Of a DNA stretch of 64,000 nt, positions 45,575 to 55,056 are shown in pieces. The stretch lies in NCBI RefSeq assembly GCF_017654315.1, contig NZ_CP072203.1, positions 2,294,001 through 2,358,000 of the forward strand, given 5' to 3'. This stretch comes from Gordonia polyisoprenivorans (GTDB lineage: Bacteria > Actinomycetota > Actinomycetes > Mycobacteriales > Mycobacteriaceae). The position numbers were made by a program, and so were the translations under genes. The notes under the pieces are model-generated. The model was not told the DNA's origin, searched no databases, and saw only the letters and a program-made list of their open reading frames with translations. Positions within the stretch are counted from its first letter, which is position 1. Each line of letters starts with the position of its first letter.

Positions 45575-47094
45575 GTGGTGTTCAGGCTCGTGGGTTTGGC
45601 GTTCGTGCGGACGGTGAAGACGAAGTTCGGGGGCCACCACTGTCCAGATCGTGTACTCCAATCGTGGTGGTGCCCGCAGGATCGAACACATCGGTTCCGG
45701 TCACGACGAACACAAGGTGGCGGCACTGAAGGCGGCGGCAGCAGCTCGGCTGTCCCAGGGCAGCAGCAACTGGATCTGGGGATCGCCGCGGTTGATGGGA
45801 CCGGGTCGCTCCCGATTGCCAGTTCCCGGATGGTGGTACTGCTCGATGCGTTGACCGGAATCTACGACGAACTGGGATTCACGGGAGAGACCAATGGCAA
45901 CAGAGCGTTCGGTGATCTCATATTGGCCAGGATCATCGAACTGATGAGCAAACGCGATTCGCTACGGGTACCGGCCGAATCGGGTGTCGACCCACCCTCG
46001 TATGCCACCATCACCCGACACCTGCGTACGTTCGCCGAGCCGCGGTGGCAACGCGAGTTGTCGCGAGCGTGCGCGGAGCACGCCCGCCTGGGGCCGGCGA
46101 CGCTGTGTTTGTACGACGTCATCACGCTCTATTTCGAGACCGACAAGGCCGACGGGATTCAGGAACCTGGGTTCTCCAAGGAACGTTGCCTGGAGCCGCA
46201 GATTACGGTCGGGTTGTTGATCGACGCATCAGGGTTTCCGCTCATGATGGAGGCGTTCGAGGGCAACAAGGCGGACACGTTGACGATGATGCCGACGTTG
46301 ACAACGTTCATGACCGCCCACCAGCTCACCGACGTGACGGTGGTCGCTGATGCTGGAATGATCTCCTCGGCCAACATGAAGACCATCGAGGATGCTGGGC
46401 TGTCGTTCATTGTGGTGAGAAGATCCCGACCATTCCTTATCTGATCAGCAAGTGGCACAAGGACAATCCGGAATCGATTCCGCCGGACGGGTTGGCATTG
46501 ACTCAGTGGCTACCCGCGAACTCGAAGACCAGAAGACCAGTTGCCGTCAGAATCGGGTGGTGTACTACCGCTACAGCGCCGATCAAGCCCGTCGGAGTCT
46601 CCGTGGCATCAACGAGCAGTTGGACAAGGCGGAGACGGCGGTGGCGGGCAAGATTCCGGTCAAGCGCAACCGGCGCGGACAGGAGCGTCAACACTGCACT
46701 GGCGACGATCGCGAAGACCCTTGCCGGGTGGAAGGCGTACGCGAAGAACATCGACTCTCCCACAGCAGATTTCGCGATCGTCTCCTACCATCAGCTGCGG
46801 CGGATCGAAAAATCGTTCCGGATGTCGAAGTCCGATCTGGCCGCGCGCCCGATCTTCCACCACCTCGAAGGATCGATCCATGCGCACCTGACGATCGTGT
46901 TCGCCGCCCTCGCGGTCACCCGGATCGTCGAAGCCCGCACCGGATGGTCGATCAAGAAGTTCGTCACCACCGCTCACCGCTATCGAACTATCGAGATCCA
47001 AGCCGCCGGCCAGACGATCACCGCCGCGGACGCACTCCCAGACGACCTGGCCCAAGCCATTCGCGACCTCGCCCCCAACGTGGACATTAGTTAA
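45575..47094 (+). pseudogene. IS1634-family (IS4 superfamily) transposase, multiply frameshifted
   Basis: Pieces of one transposase occur in different frames. FVRTVKT and then VYSNRGGARRIEHIGSGHDE and KVAALKAAAAARLSQG lie in a second frame. QQQLDLGIAAVDGTGSLP through LCLYDVITLYFETD, LLIDASGFPLMMEAFEGN and VVADAGMISSANM follow in the first. KIPTIPYLISKW, VVYYRYSADQARRSLRGINE and LAGWKAYAKNI to HLEGSIHAHLTIVF come next. At least four frame changes are needed to read through. The termini of the element were not identified. Confidence 0.78.
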
Positions 47095-47114
47095 TTGAGC
47101 TAGGGCGTGTCTCT

Positions 47115-47739
47115 TTATTGTGTGAGGGTTTGAGTGCAGAGTCGGATTCCGGCGAGAAGGACTGTGCCGCGGTAGGTTAGGGCGAGTTTGTCGTAGCGGG
47201 TAGCGACTGCGCGCCATTGCTTGATGCGGTTGAAGAGGCGCTCAACGACGTTGCGGCCCTTGTGGGCTTCTTTGTCCAAGGAAATCGGTCGGCCTCCGTC
47301 GGAGCCCTTGTTCTTGCGGTGGGCGATCTGATCGTCGCGTTGCGGGATGACGGCCTTGATGCCGCGTCGGCGCAGGTTTTCGCGATGGGCACGCCCGCAG
47401 TAGGCCTTGTCGGCCAGCACCGCATCGGCCGGGTTTGTGGCCGACCACGTCCTGGGCGGGCGACCTTGAGTTGGTCGAGCAAGGGCTCGAGCATAGGCGA
47501 ATCACCACCCTGACCTGGACCGCACAAGACCACCAGCGGTAGTCCACGTCCGTCGACCAGGGCATGGACTGTGCAGTTCATGCCGCCGCGTGAGCGGCCC
47601 AGCGCGTGGTCAGCCGGCTCGTTGCCACGATTGGTGTAATTCGACAGATCCCCCTGTGTGGCGCGGGAGGTTCGTGGCGTGCTGGTGGGCGCGGGCGACG
47701 GTGGAATCGACCGAGACCGACCATTCCAGCACCTCGCGT
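47115..47739 (-). pseudogene. IS5-family transposase, C-terminal part, frameshifted
   Basis: This part begins after the IS3 insertion with EWSVSVDSTVARAHQHATNL and continues in orfA frame to TGGSVELHQ. The following EPADHALGRSRGG is in the next frame (the same change as in IS5 element 3). A lost base near 47424 then separates GRPQTRPM from MLADKAYCGRAHREN, which runs to the end. The catalytic Glu segment AHKGRNVVERLF is present. Confidence 0.83.
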
Positions 47740-47791
47740 TGAACCGTCCTGGGTCTGGTGGAGACCGTGATCTCACCAGGAGAATGTCGGT

Positions 47792-48118
47792 ATGGGAGCA
47801 GCACGAAAGTTTGACCAGGAGACTCGTGAGCGGGCAGTGAGGATGTATCACGATCGGCTGGCCGAGGTCGGTGGCGCGAAGTTGGCGGCGCGGCGCCATG
47901 TCGGGGAGATGCTTGACATCAATCCAGCGACGTTGCGGAACTGGATCGGGAAGGACACGCCGGCCGTCTCGACCGCGAGTGCCTCATCGGCGGAGGCGCC
48001 GAGTGCTGAGCTGCGCGAGTTGCGCCGCGAGAACGCCGAATTACGCAGAGCCAACGAGATTTTGAAGACAGCGTCAGCGTTTTTCGCGGCGGCGGAGATC
48101 GACCGCCGACTGCACTGA
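47792..48118 (+). CDS. IS3-family transposase orfA, copy 2
   Basis: This 108-residue OrfA is identical in translation to the copy 1 protein (start MGAARKFDQETRERAVRMY). The extra AATG of this copy lies in the leader before the start and does not alter the coding frame. Confidence 0.88.
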   Translation: MGAARKFDQETRERAVRMYHDRLAEVGGAKLAARRHVGEMLDINPATLRNWIGKDTPAVSTASASSAEAPSAELRELRRENAELRRANEILKTASAFFAAAEIDRRLH

Positions 48119-49052
48119 TCGTCGACTACATCGACGATCACAAGGACCGGTTCGGGGTCGATCCGATCTGCCGGGTACTCACCGAGTACGGAATGCAGAT
48201 CGCCCCGTCCACCTACTACGCCCGCAAGAAGCGTGGTGTCGTCTCGGCGGCCGCGCTGGCCGAGGCGTACGCCGCACACGAGGTGTTCCGGCAGTTCACC
48301 AAGAACTGCAGTGTCTACGGGGTCCGCAAGATGCATCACCAGATGTGGCGAGCAGGACACCCGATGGGTCGCGATCAGGTGGGCCGGCTGATGGGGATCT
48401 GCGCCGATCTCCGGAGCTGTCCGGGGTTCTCACCGCACCGTCACCACCCATCGCGATGACAAAGCGCCACGATTCCCGGATCATGTTGACCGGCAATGGG
48501 ATACACCAGATCGACCGGATCAGTGGTGGGTGGCCGACTTCACCTATGTGTGGACGTTGGCCGGGTTCGTGTACGTGTCGTTTCTCGTCGATGTGTTCTC
48601 CCGACGCATCCTCGGGTGGCGGGTCATGACCAGCAAACACACGCCGTTGGTGACCAGTGTGGTCAAGCAAGCGTTGTTCACCCGAAGTAGATCTGTATTC
48701 GACTTCACTGCAACAGGTTTGGTGCACCACAGCGACACCGGTTGAACCTGGTCAATATACGTCGTTGGCGTTTACCGCGGCTTTGCAGGAGGCCGACATC
48801 ACCGGATCCATCGGATCGGTTGGCGATGCCCTCGACAACGCGCTGATGGAATCGACGATCGGGCTCTACAAGACCGAACTCATCAACACCAGTCGCACCT
48901 GGACCGACCGCGCCGAGGTCGAACGTGAGACCGCAGCGTATGTGTTCTGGTTCAACACCGACCGCCTGCACTCCTCGCTGGACTACTGCTCACCCATCGA
49001 ATACGAGACGCGCTACCGTGAGAGCGTCACCTCTGAGACGGAGGTGGCCTAA
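48103..49052 (+). pseudogene. IS3-family transposase orfB, broken, copy 2
   Basis: It carries the same two lesions as copy 1: the lost base near 48409 and the TGAACCTGGT segment near 48742-48751. A few substitutions distinguish it near the 3' end (for example SSLDYCSP for SSLGYCSP and ESVTS for ESATS). It cannot make a full OrfAB transposase as written. Confidence 0.85.
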
Positions 49053-49082
49053 CCAGGTCTCCACCCAGTCCAGGACGGTTCA

Positions 49083-49378
49083 CGTGCGTCGGCATCGGCG
49101 GCCAGCACGGCCAGAATCTTGTCATAGGTGCCATCACCGCTATAGCGGCGATGGCGTTTCCACACCGTTTGCCACGGCCCGAACTCCGCGGGCAGATCAC
49201 GACACGGGCATCCCGTGCGCGCCCGATACACAATTCCCTCGATCACCTGCCGATGATCACGAAAAGGACGTCCCCGCATACCATCCGACGACGGCAAGAC
49301 GGCTTCGAGCAGCAGCCACTGCTCATCGGTGAACACCTGAAATCTCGACACACCCAAAATCATGCGCCACAACAGCAC
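49083..49378 (-). pseudogene. IS5-family transposase, N-terminal part
   Basis: It encodes VSRFQVFTDEQWLLLEAVLP and GCPCRDLPAEFGPWQTVWKR to AVLAADADA, where the IS3 copy 2 insertion begins. It joins to the C-terminal part at 47115-47739 to form one IS5-family transposase, related to those of elements 1 and 3. Confidence 0.85.
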
Positions 49379-49399
49379 TCAGAATTTGGAGACACGCCC

Positions 49400-50089
49400 C
49401 AATAGACATAACAGTATCGAGTTGTCTTTGCGTACCGAAGTTGCGTCCGATCCGGCGGTCTGGTCCCGACGCTGATGATCGACCTTATGGAACGTGGGAG
49501 CGCAACGGCGGCCGAGTTCGCGTCGGTCATCTCTGTGGTCGGTGGGACCATCTTGTATGTCGTTGAACGTGTGGATGATCCGATGTTGGTCCATCTAACG
49601 ACGATCGTGGAAGTCGAGAAGCGCGAATCGAATTATGTTCTCCGCCAGGCATTCGCGTCTAAGTCCTTCTCGTTCGCCGGCCAGCCGATGGGCGCTGTCT
49701 TGAAACGTAAGGTCACCGAGGACCGGGGTGCCGCGGTGATCAGCTACACCGGCGTGGGCGACACCGGGACCACCAGGGAGGGGACGGGTTTCGACGCCTT
49801 TCAGTCGCGGGAGGACACCCTCTACCCCGAGGTGTTCGACGTCGCATCGGGCGAGCGCTGCCTGCAGGGCAGGTCGGCGAGCGGCCGCCACCGATCTCGA
49901 ACAACCGTGCCGCACCTCACATCCAGTTTCTGCTCCGGTGACCTGGCGCGACTGACCACCAAACCCTCATCGATGGCCGCACCCACGCCCGGATGTGGAT
50001 CGCTGGTCGTACCGGCGACGTGACGGCGGTCGACGGCAAAGCCGTTGTCGTCAGCGATGTCTGGGAGATCGTCGAAGAATAGCCAAAGC
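49400..50089 (+). other. Unassigned DNA between IS elements with an orphan ORF (49475-50023)
   Basis: An open frame of 182 residues starts MIDLMERGSATAAEFASVIS. Its first 130 residues look like genuine protein (VEVEKRESNYVLRQAFASKSFSFAGQ), but the end becomes Ser/Arg-rich. A second frame at 49960-50083 reads TLIDGRTHARMWIAG and ends DVWEIVEE, a plausible C terminus of an enzyme. I recognise neither family. The stretch is probably a gene remnant trapped between insertions. Confidence 0.4.
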
Positions 50090-50093
50090 CTAG

Positions 50094-51407
50094 TACTACA
50101 GCCGTAGATAGCTGTCGCTGAGGTTGTGTGGCGTGTTTGCTCTGGTCAGGACGGCTGCCGGGGCATGATTCAGAATTTGTGAAGAAACCAAATACGCCCG
50201 CGGCAGCCGCAGGTTTGAGGGTAGACCATCAACGGTGGCAGTCGGGCTTGGACGTGCTGATCGATCAGATTGCACCGCGGTTCGCGCGGTGCGAGGCTGC
50301 CCGTAATGCGGGCGCGTTCGTGTTGTCGGTCCTCTCGGCGATCGACTCCAAGAATTGTTGGACGATGGCTGAGCCGTCGGGGCACTCGACACCGGACAGA
50401 TTGCAGAACTTGCTGTCTCGGGCTAAGTGGGATGCTGATGACATCAGTGCGGACCTGCGTGCGATGGTCATCGACGCGTTCGCCGAACCCGACGCAATCC
50501 TGGTCGTCGATGAGACCGGTGATGTGAAGAAGGGAACTAAAACTGTGGGGTGCAACGACAGTACTGGGGCACGGCGGGCCGGATAGAGAACTGGCAGGTG
50601 GCGGTGTATATGACCTACACCAGCTCCAAGGGCCACGCTCTGATCGACCGCGCCCTCGATGCCGACGTACCCGCTGGCTGGGTCGCCGGCGACGAGGTCT
50701 ACGGCGTGGACCCGAATCTCCGAACCGTGGTGCAGCAACGCCAGATCGGGTATGTACTGGCGATCTCCAAGGATCGACGCATCCCCACCGATACTGGTGA
50801 GCAGTGTGTCGCCGACATCGCCTCCACCATGCCCACCAGCGCCTGGCAACGCCTCTCAGCCGGAACCGGCACCAAAGGCGATCGTCTCTACTCGTGGGCA
50901 TGGGGCACTTCCACCGAGACCCCCGCCCGTGGCGGTCAGTGTTCGGTACTCATCCGCCGCAACGACGAGACCGGCGAGGTGGCGTCCTACCGCTGCTACA
51001 GCCCCCGGCCAGCCACCCTCGCCGCCCTGGTGCGGGTAGCCGGACGACGCTGGACGGTGGAGGAATCGTTTCAGACCAGCAAAGGGTTGACCGGCCCGGA
51101 TCAGCATCAGGTCCGCACCTGGACCTCGTGGCACCGCTGGACCATCCTGGTGATGTTCGCCCACGCCTTCCTGGCTGTCACCACCGCGACTCAACGCCGC
51201 ACCGAACACCCCAATCCCGCATTGATCCGGTTGAGTGTCAACGAATTTCGCCGCTTGTTCATCACACTGATGCTCGCGCCCCTGCACACCACCCGCGACC
51301 GGATACTCGACTGGTCACTCTGGCGACGACGACACCAACGAAGAGCCCAACAATGCCATCAAAGCCGCAGGTCAACGCAACAATGAACCCGATCTACGGC
51401 TGTAGTA
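50094..51407 (+). mobile_element. IS701-family element
   Basis: The inverted termini TACTACAGCCGTAGAT (50094) and ATCTACGGCTGTAGTA (ending 51407) bound a 1314-bp element. The flanks are CTAG on the left (50090-50093) and CCAG on the right (51408-51411), consistent with a 4-base CTAG duplication with one later change. IS5 element 3 lies immediately to the right. Confidence 0.85.
50179..51386 (+). pseudogene. IS701-family transposase with one frameshift
   Basis: The first part (to about 50550) includes AILVVDETGDVKKGTKTVG with the first catalytic Asp. The next frame continues VQRQYWGTAGRIENWQVAVY, WVAGDEVYGVDPNLRTVVQQ, GYVLAISKDRR, WTVEESFQTSKGLTG with the catalytic Glu, and HRWTILVMFAHAFL. 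Adding one G to GTGGGGTGC near 50546-50551 restores a single transposase. It could be a real mutation or an error in a G-run. Confidence 0.85.
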
Positions 51408-51460
51408 CCAGGGCGTGTTGCTAAACCCTCTTCGCTGGCACGTGGGTGAGGCTTGAGGCC

Positions 51461-51838
51461 ATGTCGCGTGATGTGATCTCGGATGAGGTATGGGCCGTAA
51501 TCGGCCCGTTGTTCCCGGTTGCGAAGGCGACCGGCCGACCGCCCGTAGCTCGACGTGTGGTAGCCGAGGCGACGGCGTGGCGGTTTCGCACCGGGGCTCC
51601 GTGGCGGGACTTGCCGGAACGATTCGGGAACTGGAACACGATCTACAAGAATTTCAACCGATGGTCCGGCCAAGGTGTCTGGGCGCGCGTGCTGGAGAAG
51701 ACGCAGGCTCTCGCGCAGCAGTCGGGCGACCTGGACTGGGTGACGTCGATCGATTCCACGATCGTGCGCGTGCATCAGCACGGCGCGACGTTACCGCGGA
51801 ATACGGGGGGCTCTGTCGAACTACAAGAAGTTCGCTGA
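51461..51838 (+). CDS. IS5-family transposase orfA (element 3)
   Basis: This 125-residue protein reads MSRDVISDEVWAVIGPLFPV, GAPWRDLPERFGNW, then WVTSIDSTIVRVHQHGAT with the first catalytic Asp, and ends GGSVELQEVR. The G-run ATACGGGGGG at 51801-51810 is where reading must shift into orfB. Confidence 0.83.
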   Translation: MSRDVISDEVWAVIGPLFPVAKATGRPPVARRVVAEATAWRFRTGAPWRDLPERFGNWNTIYKNFNRWSGQGVWARVLEKTQALAQQSGDLDWVTSIDSTIVRVHQHGATLPRNTGGSVELQEVR

Positions 51839-52328
51839 CGAGCCACCCGACCACGCGATCGGTCGTTCCCGCGGCGGATTGACGACGAAGAATCATCTAG
51901 TCTGCGACGGGAAGGGCCGCGCGCTCGCGTTCATCCTCACACCTGGACAGGCCGCAGACACCAGGATGATGGTCGCAACACTCGAGCAAATCCGGGTACC
52001 CGTCGGGCGGGGCCGGCCACGGACCCGCCCGGATCGGGTGATGGCCGATAAGGGGTACCCGTCGAAAGCGAACCGGGCCTGGCTCCGGCAGCACGGCATC
52101 GCCGTGACGATTCCCGAACGGGACGATCAGATCGCGCACCGACGAAAGAAGTCAGGCCGCCCAATCGATTTCGGCGAGGATCAACGCAGACGCTACCGTG
52201 GCCGCAACGTCGTCGAGCGGTGCTTCAACAAACTCAAGCAGTGGCGCGGCATCGCGATGCGCTCAGACAAGACGGCTCGCAACTATCACGCGGGAGTGTG
52301 CCTCGCTGCGACGCTCCAATGGTTGTAG
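51810..52328 (+). CDS. IS5-family transposase orfB (element 3)
   Basis: The frame opens at or before 51810 with GALSNYKKFADEPPDHAIGRSRGGLTTKN. It continues to VMADKGYPSKAN (second Asp), IPERDDQIAHRRKK and YRGRNVVERCFNKLKQW (Glu). No start codon with a binding site is evident; fusion with orfA by a +1 (or -2) shift in the G-run is likely. The same frame relation occurs in IS5 element 2. Confidence 0.82.
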   Translation, partial: ALSNYKKFADEPPDHAIGRSRGGLTTKNHLVCDGKGRALAFILTPGQAADTRMMVATLEQIRVPVGRGRPRTRPDRVMADKGYPSKANRAWLRQHGIAVTIPERDDQIAHRRKKSGRPIDFGEDQRRRYRGRNVVERCFNKLKQWRGIAMRSDKTARNYHAGVCLAATLQWL

Positions 52329-52369
52329 TTCGGCCAGGGGAGCTTCTTACGGGGTGGCGAATACGCGGG

Positions 52370-52822
52370 TCAGGACGGCTCGTTGAGCTTCATGTGGAGC
52401 AACGGGTACGGCCGGCCAGCCTCGTCCGTCTCGCTGCGACCAACGACCTCGAATCCTCGGTGAGCGTAGAAATCTGCAGCCGCCACGTTCTGTTCGTTGA
52501 CATCCACCTTGGCGACGCCGTGCTCCGTGATTGCATGGTTGAGGAGCGCCGTGCCGATTCCAGCTCCGCGTCGTGTCGCGTCAACGAACAGCATCTCCAG
52601 ATTACTGTCGAGAACACCGGAGAATCCCACCGGTTCACCATCAAGTTCTGCGACCGAGAGGGTCACGGTGGGGAAGTAGTCAGGCTGCAGGCGGCTTTCG
52701 ATCTCGTCGCGATGAGCATCCGCGAGGAAGTCGTGCGTCGCATCCACCGCGCTGCGCCAAATCTCAACGAGCGCCGGATACTCCGCAGCCCCGGTTGACG
52801 GCCGAAGACACAGAGCAGGCAC
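52370..52822 (-). CDS. GNAT-family N-acetyltransferase, passenger of IS5 element 3
   Basis: This GNAT protein of about 150 residues starts at GTG 52822 (MPALCLRPSTGAAEY), with GAGAGGGG upstream; longer starts at 52849 and 52882 are possible. It shows YPALVEIWRSAVDATHDFL, strand GFSGVLDSNLEMLFVDATRR, the acetyl-CoA loop RRGAGIGTALL and the C-terminal NEQNVAAADFYAHRGFEVVGR. It is complete and faces the transposase. Such enzymes acetylate small molecules or protein N termini; an antibiotic- or toxin-modifying role would fit a mobile cargo but is not shown. Confidence 0.87.
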   Translation of the reverse strand: MPALCLRPSTGAAEYPALVEIWRSAVDATHDFLADAHRDEIESRLQPDYFPTVTLSVAELDGEPVGFSGVLDSNLEMLFVDATRRGAGIGTALLNHAITEHGVAKVDVNEQNVAAADFYAHRGFEVVGRSETDEAGRPYPLLHMKLNEPS

Positions 52823-52913
52823 GGAGGGTTCCCCTCTCAAAGACATCATCAGCCCATCATCCCAGAGCGATGGCAGACGCACAGGCAGCGGTCACCTGTT
52901 TAGCAACACGCCC

Positions 52914-53709
52914 TAGCGGCTTAGCGACGGGATGTTCCAGATCATCCGGTCACGTGCTCCCATGGAGCACCTGCGTTCGCGAGGCGGGTCTGTTCTCGAA
53001 CGGACGAACGACGTCGCTGAACTCCAGTAGTGGGTGACGCGTGATCTGGAAGCGCGGCTCGGGGTGGGCGTCGCTGTCGCGTTGCTGACGCTCGAAAATG
53101 ACCTTCCAGCACAGCTCGAGTGCTGCGAGGTTCCCGAGAACGGTGAAGGAATGAGTCACCAGATGATGATCGATGCGGCCAAGAAGCTGCGCGTGCCGAG
53201 CTATTCGGTGTCGGCATCTATCGCGTCGGAGATGAGTACGTCGACTCCAACGTGGCGTGGGACGATCTGGACCGTGACATCGAATGGGCATACCGGCGGT
53301 GCCGCCTTCGGCGTTGACGAGGAGTCACTCGATGCGGTGGCAGCCGGGGCAAACGCTCGGCGTCAACGAGGTTGTTGTCAACGGTGCGGAGTGGGAAGTC
53401 ACCACCCGAAACGGCGATCTCGCAATCTCCTCGATCCTGTCGCGACGCGAGAGTGTGACGAATGCGCCGACCGGCATCTGGGGCCAGGTCCTTGAGTTGG
53501 GAACTGTTACGCGCGTGCGGCTCTGACTCGATTCATGCGCTAATCTGCCGTTGCCGACCCGACATGTCTGTCGGGATGGCAACGTATGTCGTTACGCGTT
53601 GAACGCTGTGCCCGGATGCGAGCTCGGCTCCCGACCGTCATGCCGGAACAACAATCAGGCCCTCGGCTGGCGCCCCAGGGCCTGATGCATTGTGTCCGTA
53701 ACTGTCCGA
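52914..53709. other. About 0.8 kb of gene debris between IS5 element 3 and the acyl-CoA dehydrogenase
   Basis: No intact gene is recognised. A plus-strand segment at about 53195-53322 reads FGVGIYRVGDEYVDSNVAWD and ends in RRCRLRR and a stop, like the C terminus of an oxidoreductase subunit. Another at about 53330-53526 reads GQTLGVNEVVVNGAEW and ends LELGTVTRVRL. They are in different frames and lack starts. I regard them as remnants of genes cut by insertions. Confidence 0.4.
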
Positions 53710-55056
53710 TCAGATACCCAGGCGTTCGAGGAGGCGCTCGTGTGAGAGAGCCGGACCGCCGAGCAGTAGATCGGTGGCGCGGGCCCGTATGCGGAACGTC
53801 TCGACGAACCTGGAATCGACATCGTCGGCCACGGTTGTGATCTCCAGCGCCGCCGCCCGGACTGCTGAGGAGCAACCGATATGGGCCATTGCCGCGGCAA
53901 CCGCGGCGCTGTCCAGATTGTCGTTGGTGTCGTACTTGACTGCGCGGTACCAGAGTGCGGTCGCGGTCTGGCGAACCACCTCGAGCTCCGCGACCTTACG
54001 GGTGAAATGATTCCAAGCGGCCGAGTCGTTGCAGGGCGGGAGAAGCTCGCACAGTGTTTTCAACGCGCGGTCGACCATTCCAGTCTGTTCGCCGGCGAGC
54101 ACGGTGGTTGCTTTGTCAACGGTGCGATTCATGATTCGCCCGCCCGCACCTTCACGGCCGATGAGAGTGGCGGGAGCATCGGTAAAGGTGATGTGCCCTA
54201 AGGGGCGTGCCGGGTCCAGGCTTGGCAAGACCTCGACGTCGACTCCTGGCGCGGACCGGGCTACGTGGTAAAGGGAGGGGCCACCGGCCGTTCGCGCAAC
54301 GACGAGCAGGGTATCGGCGCTCTCGGTGCCGGGCACGTACCATTTCTCCCCGGTGATGGACCACCGGTCGCCGCTCGGATGCGCGCGGGTGCGGACGAGC
54401 GCCGGGTCCCATGATCCGGATTTCTCTGCAGCTGCGAGAGTGCTGTGGCGTAGGTCCACTGAGGTGTCGGTGGGCGAGGCTGCGGTTCGCAGTGCCTGGG
54501 CGCCCAATCCCGCCGCGGCGAAATATTCGGTGTCGCTCAGTCCGAACCCGGCCGAATACGCGACCTTTGCAGCTCCGACCGCGCCGTCGAAGGCAAGCGA
54601 ACCCCACTGATCCTCGGTGACAACGGTGGTCAGATCCTCGTTGCGTTCGATGACATGCCCAGCGATGTCGACGGCGAGCAACTCGATGGCCCGGTCTGCG
54701 TCGGCCGTGAGCTCAGCCGTCGCAGCGACGAGTGGTAAGAGATTGTCGCGGAAGGGGTTCCCGGTCTCAATCAGAAGTCGCGGACCAAGAACTTCGGCAA
54801 TGAACTCGCCGAGCTCGGCGAGCAACCGCGCTTCAGCGGCGTCGACCACATGCGGAGAGCATTCGATCTTTCCGCGACGCATCTCGCGAACCGCGGTGAG
54901 GCCCACCAATGCCTCGCTGAGTCGACGTCGGAGAGCGCGATCGTCCCAGGTCCAGGTCGACCGCATCAATGCCGAGAGGGTCTCGGCGTTGAGTCCGTTG
55001 ATGTACTCGGAGCGCTTGGCTGCATCGAGCAGCGGAGTGTCGGTTGATGGTTCCAC
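53710..55056 (-). CDS. Acyl-CoA dehydrogenase-like flavoprotein
   Basis: This protein of about 448 residues starts at GTG 55056 (MEPSTDTPLLDAAKR) with CAGGAGG 5 bases upstream; a longer frame to 55095 is less likely. It has the acyl-CoA dehydrogenase order: a helical N-terminal domain, a middle beta domain with WSITGEKWYVPGTESADTLLVVAR, and a C-terminal helical domain with LAGEQTGMVDRAL. The segment after residue 150 aligns in feel with the family, but the FAD-binding pattern is weak and the usual catalytic Glu cannot be placed, so activity is uncertain. A TTACAGTGTAA operator lies upstream. Confidence 0.75.
   Translation of the reverse strand: MEPSTDTPLLDAAKRSEYINGLNAETLSALMRSTWTWDDRALRRRLSEALVGLTAVREMRRGKIECSPHVVDAAEARLLAELGEFIAEVLGPRLLIETGNPFRDNLLPLVAATAELTADADRAIELLAVDIAGHVIERNEDLTTVVTEDQWGSLAFDGAVGAAKVAYSAGFGLSDTEYFAAAGLGAQALRTAASPTDTSVDLRHSTLAAAEKSGSWDPALVRTRAHPSGDRWSITGEKWYVPGTESADTLLVVARTAGGPSLYHVARSAPGVDVEVLPSLDPARPLGHITFTDAPATLIGREGAGGRIMNRTVDKATTVLAGEQTGMVDRALKTLCELLPPCNDSAAWNHFTRKVAELEVVRQTATALWYRAVKYDTNDNLDSAAVAAAMAHIGCSSAVRAAALEITTVADDVDSRFVETFRIRARATDLLLGGPALSHERLLERLGI

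Larger units (their letters stand above)
47740..49082 (+). mobile_element. IS3-family element, copy 2
   Basis: This 1343-bp element has the same inverted repeats as copy 1. It is flanked by the 3-base duplication CGT (47737-47739 and 49083-49085), the size expected for IS3. It disrupts an IS5-family transposase gene. It is in direct orientation to copy 1, 7.7 kb away, so recombination could delete the intervening DNA with two TetR genes. Confidence 0.93.
47103..49399 (-). mobile_element. IS5-family element 2, interrupted by IS3 copy 2
   Basis: The ends GGGCGTGTCTC (47103) and its inverted copy (to 49399) enclose an IS5-family transposase split by the IS3 element at 47740-49082. The left flank is CTAG; the right flank is not, so the right target copy has been lost or changed. 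Without the IS3 insertion the element would be about 950 bp. Confidence 0.8.
51411..52913 (+). mobile_element. IS5-family element 3 carrying a GNAT passenger gene
   Basis: Perfect 16-bp inverted repeats GGGCGTGTTGCTAAAC (51411-51426) and their reverse complement (52898-52913) bound 1503 bp. The flanks CCAG (left) and CTAG (right) fit a CTAG target duplication. Inside are an IS5-type transposase in two frames and, convergent to it, a complete acetyltransferase gene of the kind not needed for transposition. IS5 elements of this type are usually 0.9-1.0 kb, so about 0.5 kb is cargo. Confidence 0.85.
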
